Source of the DNA: Cercospora beticola
Lineage: Eukaryota; Ascomycota; Dothideomycetes; Mycosphaerellales; Mycosphaerellaceae
DNA length: 64,000 nt
Reading direction: 5' to 3'
Assembly (NCBI RefSeq): GCF_033473495.1
Contig: NC_088942.1
Coordinates: 2,294,001-2,358,000 of the forward strand
Shown in pieces: positions 1-10,101 of the stretch. A program made the position numbers and the translations under genes. A model generated the notes under the pieces. The model did not search any database. It was not told where the DNA came from and saw only the letters and a program-made list of their open reading frames with translations. The stretch's first letter is position 1; every line of letters starts with the position of its first letter.

Positions 1-1
1 T

Positions 2-1909
2 GAGCGGGAGCTCGAAGAGCGATTGCAGATACAGCAAAGGATTCACTCATTCTCATGGATACAGCCATGCTACAATAACCTGGAGCGACCATACCCAGAT
101 CTTTTCCCAGGACAACAGTATCTCGTGGTTGCGACCGAAGGTGGCCACTTGTTGCTTGTGCGAATTGTTTCTCCATCCACTCATCAATTGAACAACCAGA
201 AGAGCTGGCAGGCGATTGTGTCCGGGAGTCTGGCAATCGAACGTGCTACTAACTTGGTCAGCAATGACACTGCTCACACAACGCGGCCGACGACTTTGTT
301 TCCTCCAATTTCCGATGATGATTACATTGCAGCTCAAGCCCTCGCAGTCGGCGAGTGGCAATCGGTTGGAAACGATGGTGAACGCATTGCGGCTTTGGCG
401 TACATCGTAAAAGGCATGCTGTTCACCACTGTACTTACACATGATGCGAATGGCTCAGCATCGTTTGGCCCTTCCGAATCTGTGCAAAGATTACTCCACC
501 AACGCTCCGATCTGGTGGGCCCTTTGAAGATCACTCAAGGAATAGACGCAGGCTCTGTCGTTCTATTCGGGCTGGACACCGTTTTTCATGGACAGCTCGT
601 TCTTGACAAAGACACACGCACCGTCCGATGCGACTTTCAAGATCGCCACCTCGATGACAGATGGGATGATGTGACAGCTACGGCGATCACGAGCGGCGCC
701 GATGGGGAAGCGCGCCTGCATATCCTCTCCCATCTGTCAAGTTTGACGTCGCCAACATATGCCCTGAAGCTGCCGATAGCCCCAGAAGCTAGCGCCACTG
801 AGCAGCCAGCATGGCATCAAGCTTTGGAGAACTCCAAGGCAGCTTTTGGAGCTACTTACGATCTCGGAGACCGTGTGCAGGAGCGAACTTGGGGGATCGC
901 GTGCGCTCCCGTCGGCGAATACACAGCTACCTGTGCTAGCATGCACCCAAACGATGTTGTTGCGTACATCATCAATGCCGAACAGGCGTCGTTGCTGAAT
1001 ATCACGATCGAATCAGAGACGCATGGGGACCCGTTGGAGCTGAGTGCTGACGTGCTTGGCATCTTCGATGGCCTATCGACAAGCACAGTCTTATTTTTCC
1101 TGAAACGGCACCTGGAGCGCAGCGCCGAATCGGATATCCCAGTGGAAATCTCGAGCGAGGGCCTGGTCAAGGACGTGAAAGGTTTGCTATCACCCAAAGT
1201 CAGCACAGGTCGCGGTCAACAATCACAAGACGGCGATAGTCTTGATGCGCTGCTGTCGCAGGCAAGAATCCGGATTTTTGCAGACCAAGAAGTGCGACAC
1301 GCTCACGCGCAAAGAATTTGCGACTTGGCCGCAGAGAGCAACACAGTTCGACCCGATTGTATCATCACTATAGTCAGACAAGTTGCGGAAGTCCTGTTCG
1401 ACTCATCCCAGGAGCAACTTCACATTGGTACCCTCAGTCTGTGCATGCGAAGGATCTATGACATGGCGTTGTCTAAGCTGGACAAGGACTATCTATTGGG
1501 CGACACCGAGCCCTCGGCGAGGGGATGGAACGAACAGTGCAAGATATGCCAGCAGCCAATAGTCTTTGAGAACTTCAAGTGGGCGAGGTGTCAGCAAGGA
1601 CACCAGTTCAGCAGATGTGCGCTTTCGCTCCTAGCGATCCAGGAGCCCGGAACGACCAAGCACTGCAGTGTATGCGACCTGCAATACTTCGATGAAACAA
1701 TCGCTCCAGACTTTCAGTTGGACGATCATGACATAGAGATGGCCGATGTTCTGGAAGGGGAAGTTTCTTCGACTACTCCAGCCAATGATGGGTGGGTCAA
1801 GATTTCACAAAGTGGAGATGCTACTGCACGACCTAAGACCACCCTGGCAAGACTCCTCTTTGCAGCATGCGACGTGTGCATATATTGCGGCGGCAAGTTT
1901 GAGGATTGA
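2..1909 (+). CDS. TFIIIC-like subunit with C-terminal zinc finger (5' truncated)
   Basis: The reading frame is open from base 2 with no upstream stop, so the window starts inside the gene; the apparent start at 23 is a TTG and not a real start. About 635 residues are visible. The N-terminal two thirds resemble the beta-propeller part of the TFIIIC delta/90-kDa type subunit. The C-terminus (from about residue 505 of the visible frame) has paired cysteines CKIC, then CQQGH, a single C, HCSVC and a final CDVCIYC, as in the zf-TFIIIC putative zinc finger. In that family the protein is part of the factor that binds internal promoters of tRNA and 5S genes and recruits TFIIIB for RNA polymerase III. 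That role is inferred from the family. The stop at 1907-1909 follows the last CxxC closely, so the C-terminus looks complete. No intron is evident. Confidence 0.75.
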   Translation, partial: ERELEERLQIQQRIHSFSWIQPCYNNLERPYPDLFPGQQYLVVATEGGHLLLVRIVSPSTHQLNNQKSWQAIVSGSLAIERATNLVSNDTAHTTRPTTLFPPISDDDYIAAQALAVGEWQSVGNDGERIAALAYIVKGMLFTTVLTHDANGSASFGPSESVQRLLHQRSDLVGPLKITQGIDAGSVVLFGLDTVFHGQLVLDKDTRTVRCDFQDRHLDDRWDDVTATAITSGADGEARLHILSHLSSLTSPTYALKLPIAPEASATEQPAWHQALENSKAAFGATYDLGDRVQERTWGIACAPVGEYTATCASMHPNDVVAYIINAEQASLLNITIESETHGDPLELSADVLGIFDGLSTSTVLFFLKRHLERSAESDIPVEISSEGLVKDVKGLLSPKVSTGRGQQSQDGDSLDALLSQARIRIFADQEVRHAHAQRICDLAAESNTVRPDCIITIVRQVAEVLFDSSQEQLHIGTLSLCMRRIYDMALSKLDKDYLLGDTEPSARGWNEQCKICQQPIVFENFKWARCQQGHQFSRCALSLLAIQEPGTTKHCSVCDLQYFDETIAPDFQLDDHDIEMADVLEGEVSSTTPANDGWVKISQSGDATARPKTTLARLLFAACDVCIYCGGKFED

Positions 1910-2230
1910 ATGCAGCAGTTGTGTGACCTGTCGCGTTAGCCAATCTCTACCCGCATTCCACGTGTTGCTGGGACGGACTGATAACAACAGTGACTTCACT
2001 GCGGAAACGCTTATGCGCGCTAATTGTCGCTATGCACGTCTTTGATGTATCTCGTTCACGCGTCAAGCGTGATTAAGACTTCTCGCACAAGACAAGAGGT
2101 CTCTGCTCGCCGCGTCAGAGAAGCTAGCTTCTATCAGTGCGATATATTGCACGCCGCCAAGCCGACCGATCGAGCGGATTGCATGTAACCGCATCGACAC
2201 GAAACTGCACGCGATAGGAAACTTCCCGCA
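1910..2230. other. Intergenic, tandem genes
   Basis: This 321-base spacer separates two plus-strand genes. It should hold the 3' end of the TFIIIC-like transcript and the promoter and leader of the next gene. No recognisable element was seen. Confidence 0.5.
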
Positions 2231-4132
2231 ATGGATACTGGGAGAGAAGAGGATCATGGTATACACATGGACAGCAATAGCATCAGATTTTCCAACTCGC
2301 CAGCCCGCAGAACGCAGGTCCAGCAGGTGCAAAGTCCAACTAAAAGCATACATCCCGAGCACAACGCCATGAATGATCAAACGGAGTCGATCCACAAGCA
2401 AGCGGATTATGGAATGCGAACGACGGACTTCTTCGATGATGAGTCTGGTGATGAAGGTGACGGGTTACCTCGAGCCATCACAACGGATACGTTTGACTCT
2501 AGATCAAGGTCTCGTTCACCGGCCAAGCGTAAGCAGATGCCACCTTCTGGGCAGTCATTTGTGTCGAGATGCGAGCCTAAGAGGGTCAGCATGAAAGCAT
2601 TGGAGCCCGAATCGGAAGGATATCAGCGAGTGGATTCCAATTTAGATCGTCAAGTACCGAATCCTGATATGGCGGACACGGAGTCTTATGTTGGGTCTGT
2701 GGACGAGTTCTTGCCGCAAACGAGTCCAGGTGGATCGCAGCTTCCAAAACCTGCTGCGCGACTGTCTTCCACGACGCGGTTTCGAACGTCCGGGCTAGGA
2801 TGGAATGCTGCATCGCAGGCGGCAAACTACCAGAACATATATGGACACAATCGTGGATCTTCGACGTACTCCGACAAAGTTGACCAAAGACTTGGCGTGC
2901 ATCAGATGGCTTATGAGATGCTCATTCAGAACATGATCAATGACCCAGAGTTGGTGAGCAACAAGCGATCAACGCTGAAAGAACAGAGAATCTCGATGCT
3001 ACCCGCAGCACTGCGCACATTCGACCCTCGTAGCCCTCGGGACCAACTTCCCGCAAATCCATCGCCAGAACGAACATCGTCCCATCGTAGCGGCAAGAAG
3101 GCTCGTTTTGTGCCTTCGCCCATTGATGTGGGTGATACACGGAATTCTCTCCCAAGCGACCTCGTTCGAACACCGTATCCACATTATCGAGATTATCGGA
3201 AGGATCTACACCGATCACCACCAATTCCAGAGAGTCCTGGTGCTCTACAATCAAGCGACAGTCTCCTGACCCTCAGCATCCGACGCTCAAACCCGAACTC
3301 TCGACCACGCGTAACGACGCTCACGATCCCGGCCTCGAATGACTACTCTGCAATACGGACGAATGAGAAAGGCACTACGGAGCAACATACTTCATCCCAC
3401 AACTTCGACGACCAGGACTTGTTCCATCAAATTCACAGCGCTTACAGATCCCTCTCCGGTCCGTTTCTCCGTGCTTTCTCAGCGCGAAGTCTTTCTCGCA
3501 TCGTAGTATCTGGTCCCACAACACGAGGCGCGGATACTGGGCACGGCTGGCTGCTTGATCCTCGGAGTCCAAGGATTCTAGCGTATCAAGGTCTCACGGA
3601 TACTTTTTCAGAAGAGAAGTTCATGGAAATGTATCGCCGACCAGTGGCGGGCAGACAAAGATTCGCGTTTGTGCATTGGGCGAGACGGTTGGCTGGTGCT
3701 GGAGGAGGTTCGCAGCAAAAAGTTCGTTCGAGCACGAATGAGAGGAATGTTGAGAGAGATGCTGAAGTTGAAGCTGAAGCTCCGCAAGGACAGCCGAATG
3801 CAACGCCTTATTCTCCGAACGATTATGGGGAAGACGATGATATTATCTTTCGAGCTGAACAGCCTGAGGGTTTGGAATTCGTGGTCAGCTGGAGCGCATC
3901 GAGGATTCTTTGCGCTTTGACTGCGATTCTGATATTTTCGATTGCTGCGTGCTTACTGTGGATCTTCCTTGGAGACCAAACAGCGCCCTCTGAGCCTTTC
4001 ACACTAGGTAGTGCAGGCTTTCGAGGCGCGGGGGATAGAGTGGAAAGTGGAGTCTTGATTGGGGTTCTGGTCTTGCTAGTCGGTCTCACGGGCTTCGGAG
4101 GGTGGCTGGGTGTTAGCTGGTTGGTGATGTGA
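2231..4132 (+). CDS. Serine-rich fungal protein with two C-terminal membrane segments
   Basis: This intronless frame encodes 633 residues. Residues 1-390 are hydrophilic and rich in S, R, P and D, including an RSRSRSP stretch near residue 95, and are probably disordered. A more ordered block at about 390-500 contains FHQIHSAYRSLSGPFLRAFS, then a VSGP motif, an LAYQGL motif and FVHWARRLA. I associate this block with a conserved but uncharacterised group of fungal serine-rich proteins. Two hydrophobic segments follow, at about 556-581 and 607-633, and the second runs to the C-terminus. This predicts a tail-anchored hairpin with a long cytosolic N-terminus. The function is unknown. The ATG at 2231 is the first methionine in the frame and is accepted as the start. 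No transfer signature is visible. Confidence 0.7.
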   Translation: MDTGREEDHGIHMDSNSIRFSNSPARRTQVQQVQSPTKSIHPEHNAMNDQTESIHKQADYGMRTTDFFDDESGDEGDGLPRAITTDTFDSRSRSRSPAKRKQMPPSGQSFVSRCEPKRVSMKALEPESEGYQRVDSNLDRQVPNPDMADTESYVGSVDEFLPQTSPGGSQLPKPAARLSSTTRFRTSGLGWNAASQAANYQNIYGHNRGSSTYSDKVDQRLGVHQMAYEMLIQNMINDPELVSNKRSTLKEQRISMLPAALRTFDPRSPRDQLPANPSPERTSSHRSGKKARFVPSPIDVGDTRNSLPSDLVRTPYPHYRDYRKDLHRSPPIPESPGALQSSDSLLTLSIRRSNPNSRPRVTTLTIPASNDYSAIRTNEKGTTEQHTSSHNFDDQDLFHQIHSAYRSLSGPFLRAFSARSLSRIVVSGPTTRGADTGHGWLLDPRSPRILAYQGLTDTFSEEKFMEMYRRPVAGRQRFAFVHWARRLAGAGGGSQQKVRSSTNERNVERDAEVEAEAPQGQPNATPYSPNDYGEDDDIIFRAEQPEGLEFVVSWSASRILCALTAILIFSIAACLLWIFLGDQTAPSEPFTLGSAGFRGAGDRVESGVLIGVLVLLVGLTGFGGWLGVSWLVM

Positions 4133-4730
4133 GGTTGACAGGGCAGGTAATATGTTTCGTAAACTGTTGGAACTTTTTTTTTTCGAAGCAACGTAGCTTT
4201 TCTCGTAGTTCTTTTCTTAGTTCCTATGATGAGGGTTGAGAGTCGTGATGCCTGTCACTTTGACATCTTTTTCTAGACTTCGATCTTCGAAACTGGACGT
4301 GGTTGGACAAGCTTTGCAAAATGGCGTGCTTGATCGGGGTGCTGAAACGTGAGGCATGCAGGTGTTGTTTATGCTTGGGGATAGTCGTTGGGTTCATGAC
4401 TCGCTTCAGGAAAAGTTTTTACTTTGGACTGGTGGCCTTGTTATAGGTCGTGTGCGATGTTCTGTATTAGCTTGTTGGTCATTGAGATACCGGATTGATG
4501 AAGCAAGATGAGATAAGTGAAGTGGAAGAAGTGCTTGAGGCACTACATTATTGTAGTGCTGCATCTCCCAAAAGCCCCATACCATCCATTACAGCGGTCT
4601 AACAGGTCCGCACCACGCTCAACACCTTGCACGTACAAATACATGTTTGTAGAAGTGGCCGTGAGGCCGATAAGTCTAAGCCTTTCTTTCTCGTGTCATT
4701 CCATTAGCTTCTCTTGCGCGTGTGTCATTG
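4133..4730. other. Intergenic, convergent genes
   Basis: This spacer lies between the 3' end of the plus-strand serine-rich gene and the 3' end of the minus-strand mini-protein gene. A T-run at about 4172-4181 may belong to a 3' processing region. The short frames here show no coding character. Confidence 0.4.
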
Positions 4731-5016
4731 TCACCTCCCAGCAGCCGAACTGCTTCCTGAAGCCAGCCTCACATGGCAGGGCTGGGTAGGCTTTGCTTCT
4801 TTGGTCGAGGTCTTGCTCGCAGTGATCCTGAGGAAGATGCTGGGTCCGCAATTGTTGTCGTAGCTAAAGCAGCCGAGGCATAGTAGCGTGCCATGACCTA
4901 TGAATGTGTTAGTCTTGAAGTTTGAGATTGGCGTGAAAGGTTTTGTGCGTACCGCAAGTACAGATGAAACTCGCTGAGGTGTTGTCTCGAGAACACTTGC
5001 AGCAGATCCAGGACAT
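4731..5016 (-). CDS. Small cysteine-rich (putative zinc-binding) protein, two exons
   Basis: I built this gene from splice signals. Exon 1 is 5016-4953, the intron is 4952-4898 (55 nt, GTACGC...CATAG) and exon 2 is 4897-4731. The product has 76 residues. It begins MSWICCKC, continues to CTCGHG and CLGC, and ends in a polar tail. The cysteine pairs are C5/C8, C19/C21 and C28/C31, with H23 close to the second pair. The join restores CGHG across the intron and gives C-x2-C, C-x-C and C-x2-C spacing, which suggests a compact zinc site. Small proteins with a WxCCxC start and a CxCGH pattern are common, unnamed gene products in Mycosphaerella-type fungi (my recollection, not checked). ATG 5016 is the only methionine in the open frame. 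No signal peptide is present. Function is unknown. Confidence 0.6.
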
Positions 5017-7302
5017 TGTGGTCGAGCTCCTCTCGGCAGTAAACTGGAAGCTGAGAAATGCTGCTAGGCGGCTGCGTTGTGTTTGATTTGGGTTTGTTCT
5101 GTTGCTGGTGCTATTGTTTGCCCAGCGCGGCAAAATAGATCGATTCGCCGACGTGTGCAGCAGGCTCGTCCAGTCACTGCTCCGCCGCTCGAGGAAAATC
5201 GAGCTTGTTGGCGTGCGAGTGGACGAGCGGGCAGGTCTTGACCTGTTCCTGATTGTGGTTGCCAAAGTCACTACGTCTTGTACAGCCCAACGCTGCCGAT
5301 CTTTGTTAGAGTGGAGGAACAAATTTTATCTTGTGTTTATTAAGTGAAGCCTGATATCGTTTCGTTGTATGCAGGGCGAAAGTCTAAAAGGCATTGATGC
5401 TTGCGTTGTCTGAGTTTGAGCTTGCGAGTGAATGGCGAGCAGCAATCGTGATTGGCTGGCAAGAAGTATACCGCTTCAGCTGCGACAAGTGGATATTATA
5501 TGAATGACTGAGCTCTGGAAAGTTTTTGCTGAAGATTCTGCTTGAGGGTGTGTGGATGCGACGGACGGGGTGTTGTGTCTTGAGTTGAGGCACGCTGATT
5601 GCGGCTGCCTTGCTTGCCAGTGGTGCAGGTTTGATGCGAGGAGCTTGGAGCAATCTGTTCGAGGCTGACACGGAGACTTATATGCGGTGGCGCGACATTG
5701 CCACAACGTTGGCGTTGGAAGTGTTCGTGGTCGTCCTCTGCTAGAGCTCTAACAACCTGCTTTTCTGCGGTCCACGAGCAAGCCAGAGGGTCAGCTTGTG
5801 TCTGCGACATGTGATCCATATGCCACCCGCCTGACCACATCAGCGGAGCGCGCTGGCTGTTCCCGCAGAATGCTGCACAAATGTATACAAGAGGCGCCAT
5901 CTGCAATTCGCTGCGCTTTTCAGGATCATGGTCAGCAAGAATCTATGCAGTCCCTCGGGACGAAGTGAGCCATGTCGTGGCATCGTGTCGCCCGGCCGTT
6001 CTCTCTCATCGCAGAAGGCTGCGCGTTCGTGTGATGGGGAGAGACTCCCGGTCATATCGACTCTGGTCATCCTGCAACAAGACGGATGCAGATGCCGTTA
6101 CAATAACAGCGATGGTGAAGAGGTTGTCATGGTGCAGTGGAGGAGGTTGTCCACGCTGCGGCAGTAGCCGTAATACCTGATTTCCCAGCTTGCCAATCTC
6201 ATCCACTGTACGCAAAGAAGACACCGAAATCCTCACATTTCGCCGCGTGTGTCGACATCGACCAGTATCGCGCATCTCGTCGCGAGCTCAGCTATAGCCG
6301 TCGTCGCCGTGCTGCCGCCTTCGCCGCCGCCTTCATTCGCCAGCGCAGCGCGTGTCATTCCCGGGACGGACTGCTAGCGACTCGCGACATGTGGAACAGG
6401 AGCCATAGTGAATGCTGCATGGAGAAAGAGACTGGACAAGCCGCCTTGAAGCACCGCTGAGTCAACATATACATTGACACAGGTTGAGACCTTGACAAGT
6501 GTGGCCGGCCACGATGCAGGGCCACTACATGTCTTCCCACTGTTGCAGTCGCCAGGCTCTTTGAGACATCTTTCGTTCAGCTGTCGGGACGACCTTCCAC
6601 CGGAAAGCAAAACAGAAACTAGAATGAACATTGCGAATTCCTCCGCCCAGAGAACTCGAGTGCCCTTTCGACCCTTGTCTCTCTGCCTTGTATGGCGTAG
6701 CTAAGGCGCTCTATCTCGACAAGCGACGTAATCGTGGATCAAGTTCGCGAGAGAGATCGCGACTTGTGCATGTCTTGAGTTTCCATTTTGCTGTCCGCAA
6801 TTAGGATGACTTCGTGGAGAGGTCGAAAGCGTTGGAGTATGACACGAGAGGCCGTCCATCGCTGCAGTACTTTGCTTGCGACTGCGCGTTTCTTCGACCT
6901 CGCACACATTCGTTGCTTCTACCCACGCTTGGAGTCAAGACACTTGGTCCTGACGCGCTGTTGGCCTTTGCGTCAGATACAGAGTGAGACCACCTGCATA
7001 GTCATCACTTTAATGAATCGGAGGTTCATTGTCCCACGGGCGGTCCAGTGTTGTGGTTATTCACGAATCATGTGCGCTCGAAGCAGGCCCTGTCCTGCGG
7101 AAAAGCTACCGTACTAATCTTGGACATCATTTAGCGGAGCACAGAGATCTGACCTCCGGATTAAATACAATCTACGTCCGTCGAAGTGTTTGTGGCTGCG
7201 GGCCAATATCAAGCCGCCGGTGCAGTATCAGTAATCTTAAGAATAGAGTTCAGGTATACAAATAGCTTCGTTCCGCTCTTTGAGAAACCAGAATCAAATC
7301 GG
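5017..7302. other. Long intergenic region with one dispersed repeat copy
   Basis: This 2.3-kb stretch separates the divergently transcribed mini-protein and small conserved protein genes. Overlapping short frames occur on both strands (for example 5496-5906 minus and 6137-6460 plus), but none has homology, good splice structure or a convincing start. The one clear item is a dispersed repeat copy at 6594-6800, listed separately. Confidence 0.5.
6594..6800 (+). repeat. Dispersed 207-bp repeat, copy 1
   Basis: This segment runs from CTTCCACCGGAAAGCAAAAC to TGCTGTCCGCAA. It matches the reverse complement of 42897-43103 at roughly 85-90 percent by eye over the same 207 bases, and 17481-17684 more loosely. 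No terminal inverted repeat or target duplication was evident. Its reading frames are not conserved between copies, so it is probably non-coding. Confidence 0.75.
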
Positions 7303-7852
7303 ATGAACATCAGAACTCTCCTTACAAGAACAAACGCACTTCCACGGCGCACCATGGCTGATACACGCAAGAATGTCCTAGTTGCAGGCATGGGCCACTT
7401 TGTCTCTGCAGATTGGGAGCAGCAAGGCAAAAATGGACAACAGAATACCAACAGGCAGACTGTGGTTGATGTAATATTGCCTCGCCTTCACCCTGCACAA
7501 AGATCTGACGTTTCACAGGAGATGGAAAGAGCGAAAGCGGAAGGCTACGATTACTCTCTCGTGGATGTGAACCCGGAAGACCCAGAAGACACACTTCGAC
7601 GGATTAAGGAGGTATTGCAGAAACGACATTGTGATATCTTCATGATAGGCTTCGCGGTTAGAGGCAATCCGGTACGTTAAGCGAACCACCATTGATTGAT
7701 TTGAGCGTTCAACCTGACCCCGCTACTAGAAATTCACATCAATGTTCGAACAACTTGTGAACACCAGTGTCGAGGTGTCGCCCAAAACCAAATTTGGCTT
7801 CTTTCCTAAGCCGGACGAGGTGTATTCAACGCTTGTGAGGATATCGTCGTAG
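7303..7852 (+). CDS. Small conserved fungal protein of unknown function, two exons
   Basis: Exon 1 ends at 7671, the intron is 7672-7729 (58 nt, GTACGT...CTACTAG with a CTGAC branch site) and exon 2 ends at 7852. Two starts are possible. ATG 7354 lies in a near-ideal ACCATGG context and gives 146 residues (MADTRKNVLVAG...). ATG 7303 adds 17 residues rich in T and R. The protein begins with a hydrophobic strand and glycine turn (NVLVAGMG), has a middle part reading DYSLVDVNPEDPEDTLRRIK, then a strand motif MIGFAVRGNP that is completed across the intron, and finally a block with FTSMFEQLVNT and TKFGFFPKPDE. The alternation suggests a small Rossmann-like alpha/beta fold. I have seen similar unnamed fungal proteins with a GxGLRG...FE.LVN pattern, but I cannot assign a reaction. 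Confidence 0.65.
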
Positions 7853-8098
7853 AACGGTTCAAAAAGGCTATGGAGCATACCGGTTGCTGGGAGATCATCA
7901 AGTGTTTGATGTTGTTCAGGCAAAGGGATGTGCTGGTTATACTCTGCCAAGACGCCATGTGCGTGGGTGGGGCAGCCGCCCTGCAGCTTGCGTCAGGCAG
8001 CTCTCTACGCGGTGAGAGGCAGCCACTTTATCTTTTGTACACAACAAACACGTCTTCCTCCCAAGCAACCTCCTTTTTCTCCTTCGCACTCCTTCGTC

Positions 8099-9961
8099 AT
8101 GTCAATCACGCCCGAAGCTATCTGGGCTGCTTCGCCTAGCACCACCCGCGGCCAACCCACACCTCTCTCCGCCGACAGCAAGGGCGAGCGAATAGCTTAT
8201 GCTTCCAACAAGTCCATCTTTGTCCGGTCCATTGACAACCCAGAAATCGCGAAACAATACACCGGTCATACAACAACCACCTCCGTTGCCCGATTCTCTC
8301 CTTCAGGCTTCTACATTGCCTCTGGTGACATTTCAGGATCCGTCCGTGTTTGGGATAGTGTTGGAGCTGAGACCACGAAGGGCGAATACCACATCATCGC
8401 AGGCCGCATAAACGATATTGCTTGGGATGGTGATAGTCAGCGGATAATTGCAGTCGGAGATGGCAAAGAGAGATTCGGGCACTGCATTACAGCAGACTCT
8501 GGGAACAGCGTGGGAGAGATCAGTGGTCACAGCCAGCAGATCAACTGTGTCGATGTGCGGAAACAGAGGCCACTCCGGGCTGCAACAGGGAGTGACGATA
8601 TGAGCATGTGCTTTTTCCACGGAGCGCCCTTCAAGTTCAACACAAGTGTGAGAGGGAAGCATGACAAGTTCGTGTATGCGACGCAGTTCTCTCCGGATGG
8701 CAGCAGCTTGGTCACAGTGGGAAGCGACAAACGGATATGGATATACGATGGCAAGACGGGAGAAGCGGTGAAGCAGATTGGTGAGGGTGAAGACGGACAC
8801 AAGGGCTCAATTTTCGGTGTGAGCTGGAGCCCTGATGGCAAGAAGGTGGTCACAGTATCCGGTGACCAGACTGTCAAGATCTGGGAGGTCGACAGCGGGA
8901 AGCTTGTGCAGAGTTGGAGATTGGGCGAAGAGGGCAAAGTCAGTGTGCAGGATCAACAAGTTGGCGTGGTCTGGCCGCAAGGGCGAAGCGATGGTCTGAT
9001 CATATCTCTGGACCTTGAAGGCAACTTGAACTACTTCAAAGAAGGTACTGACAAGCCTGTGAAGGTTGTCAGAGGACATCAAAGAGCCATCACAGCGGCG
9101 ACGGCACCAAGTGATGGCAAGACTTTATGGACAGGATCCGCAGAAGGACGGCTCCGCACATGGGACATCTCGACTGGCTCCGCGGACCTTGTTGACGGCG
9201 AAAGTCATTCGAACTACATTTCAAGCGTAGCCTGCCTACCGAGCACTGGAAGTGATGACTCGCGCATATTTTCAGTGGGCTGGGACGACAGTTTGCGGAC
9301 TGTTGATGCTGCTCAGAAGTCCTTTCTGGGGTCGGCGGTCAAGACAGAAGGGCAGCCAAAGTCGGCAACTGTCGCCATCATTGCTGGAAAGCCGCACACT
9401 CTCGTTGCCACTACAGCGGGCATCACTTCATATCACAATGGTGAGAGTGCAGGCGCTTTCCAGACTCCTGCGCCGGTGACAACTGTCGCCGCAGCTGGCA
9501 GCGTCGTAGCCGCTGGATCTGACGACAAGCTTGTTCGCATCTTCAATGCATCTTCGGCCTCGTCTTTCTCTGAAGTAACAACACTCAAGGAAGCGACGTC
9601 ACCGATCTCAGCGTTATCATTCTCGCCCGATGGTAGCCATCTCGCTGTTGGGTTGACCAATGGAAAGATCTTTGCATACTCGAACGCCTCTGGGAGCTGG
9701 ACTCTCGAGACGAACCGCTGGTCGGCACATACTGCACGTGTGACTTCTCTGGCATGGAGCCCAGCTAACAAGCACGTTGTCTCGGGAGCGCTCGACACGA
9801 ACGTCTTCGTCTGGTCACTGGCTGATCCAGGCAAACGAGTGAAGGCGAATAATGCGCACAAGGAAGGCGTTGGCGCTGTTGCGTGGATAACAGATGACAA
9901 AGTCATCTCGATGGGAGCTGATGCTGCTGTAAAGGTATGGAAGGTTGCAGGCGTGCCGTAG
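8099..9961 (+). CDS. AIP1: Actin-interacting protein 1 (WD40 repeat)
   Basis: This 620-residue intronless protein starts at ATG 8099 (MSITPEAIWAASPSTTRGQP), although the frame is open further upstream. The length and sequence fit the AIP1/WDR1 family, which folds into two seven-bladed propellers. Recurrent WD units are visible, for example GSVRVWDS, RIWIYDGKTG, TVKIWEVDSGK, RLRTWDIS, LVRIFNAS, NVFVWSLAD and the final AVKVWKVAG. The family binds cofilin-decorated actin and promotes filament disassembly in cortical patches and at sites of polarised growth. Both propellers appear complete and no disrupting changes were seen. A short spacer of 246 bases separates it from the upstream gene on the same strand. 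Confidence 0.93.
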   Translation: MSITPEAIWAASPSTTRGQPTPLSADSKGERIAYASNKSIFVRSIDNPEIAKQYTGHTTTTSVARFSPSGFYIASGDISGSVRVWDSVGAETTKGEYHIIAGRINDIAWDGDSQRIIAVGDGKERFGHCITADSGNSVGEISGHSQQINCVDVRKQRPLRAATGSDDMSMCFFHGAPFKFNTSVRGKHDKFVYATQFSPDGSSLVTVGSDKRIWIYDGKTGEAVKQIGEGEDGHKGSIFGVSWSPDGKKVVTVSGDQTVKIWEVDSGKLVQSWRLGEEGKVSVQDQQVGVVWPQGRSDGLIISLDLEGNLNYFKEGTDKPVKVVRGHQRAITAATAPSDGKTLWTGSAEGRLRTWDISTGSADLVDGESHSNYISSVACLPSTGSDDSRIFSVGWDDSLRTVDAAQKSFLGSAVKTEGQPKSATVAIIAGKPHTLVATTAGITSYHNGESAGAFQTPAPVTTVAAAGSVVAAGSDDKLVRIFNASSASSFSEVTTLKEATSPISALSFSPDGSHLAVGLTNGKIFAYSNASGSWTLETNRWSAHTARVTSLAWSPANKHVVSGALDTNVFVWSLADPGKRVKANNAHKEGVGAVAWITDDKVISMGADAAVKVWKVAGVP

Positions 9962-10101
9962 GCGCATCCTTTTTGCTGCAAGCACGATAGATAGACGGCA
10001 GAAGGAAAAGCACCAATACATTGGCGAAGATGTGTGATCATCGTCAAAGTTAGATCGGATAGAAAACGGTCGTCACGACCATGTGTCTATATGCTCATCT
10101 T

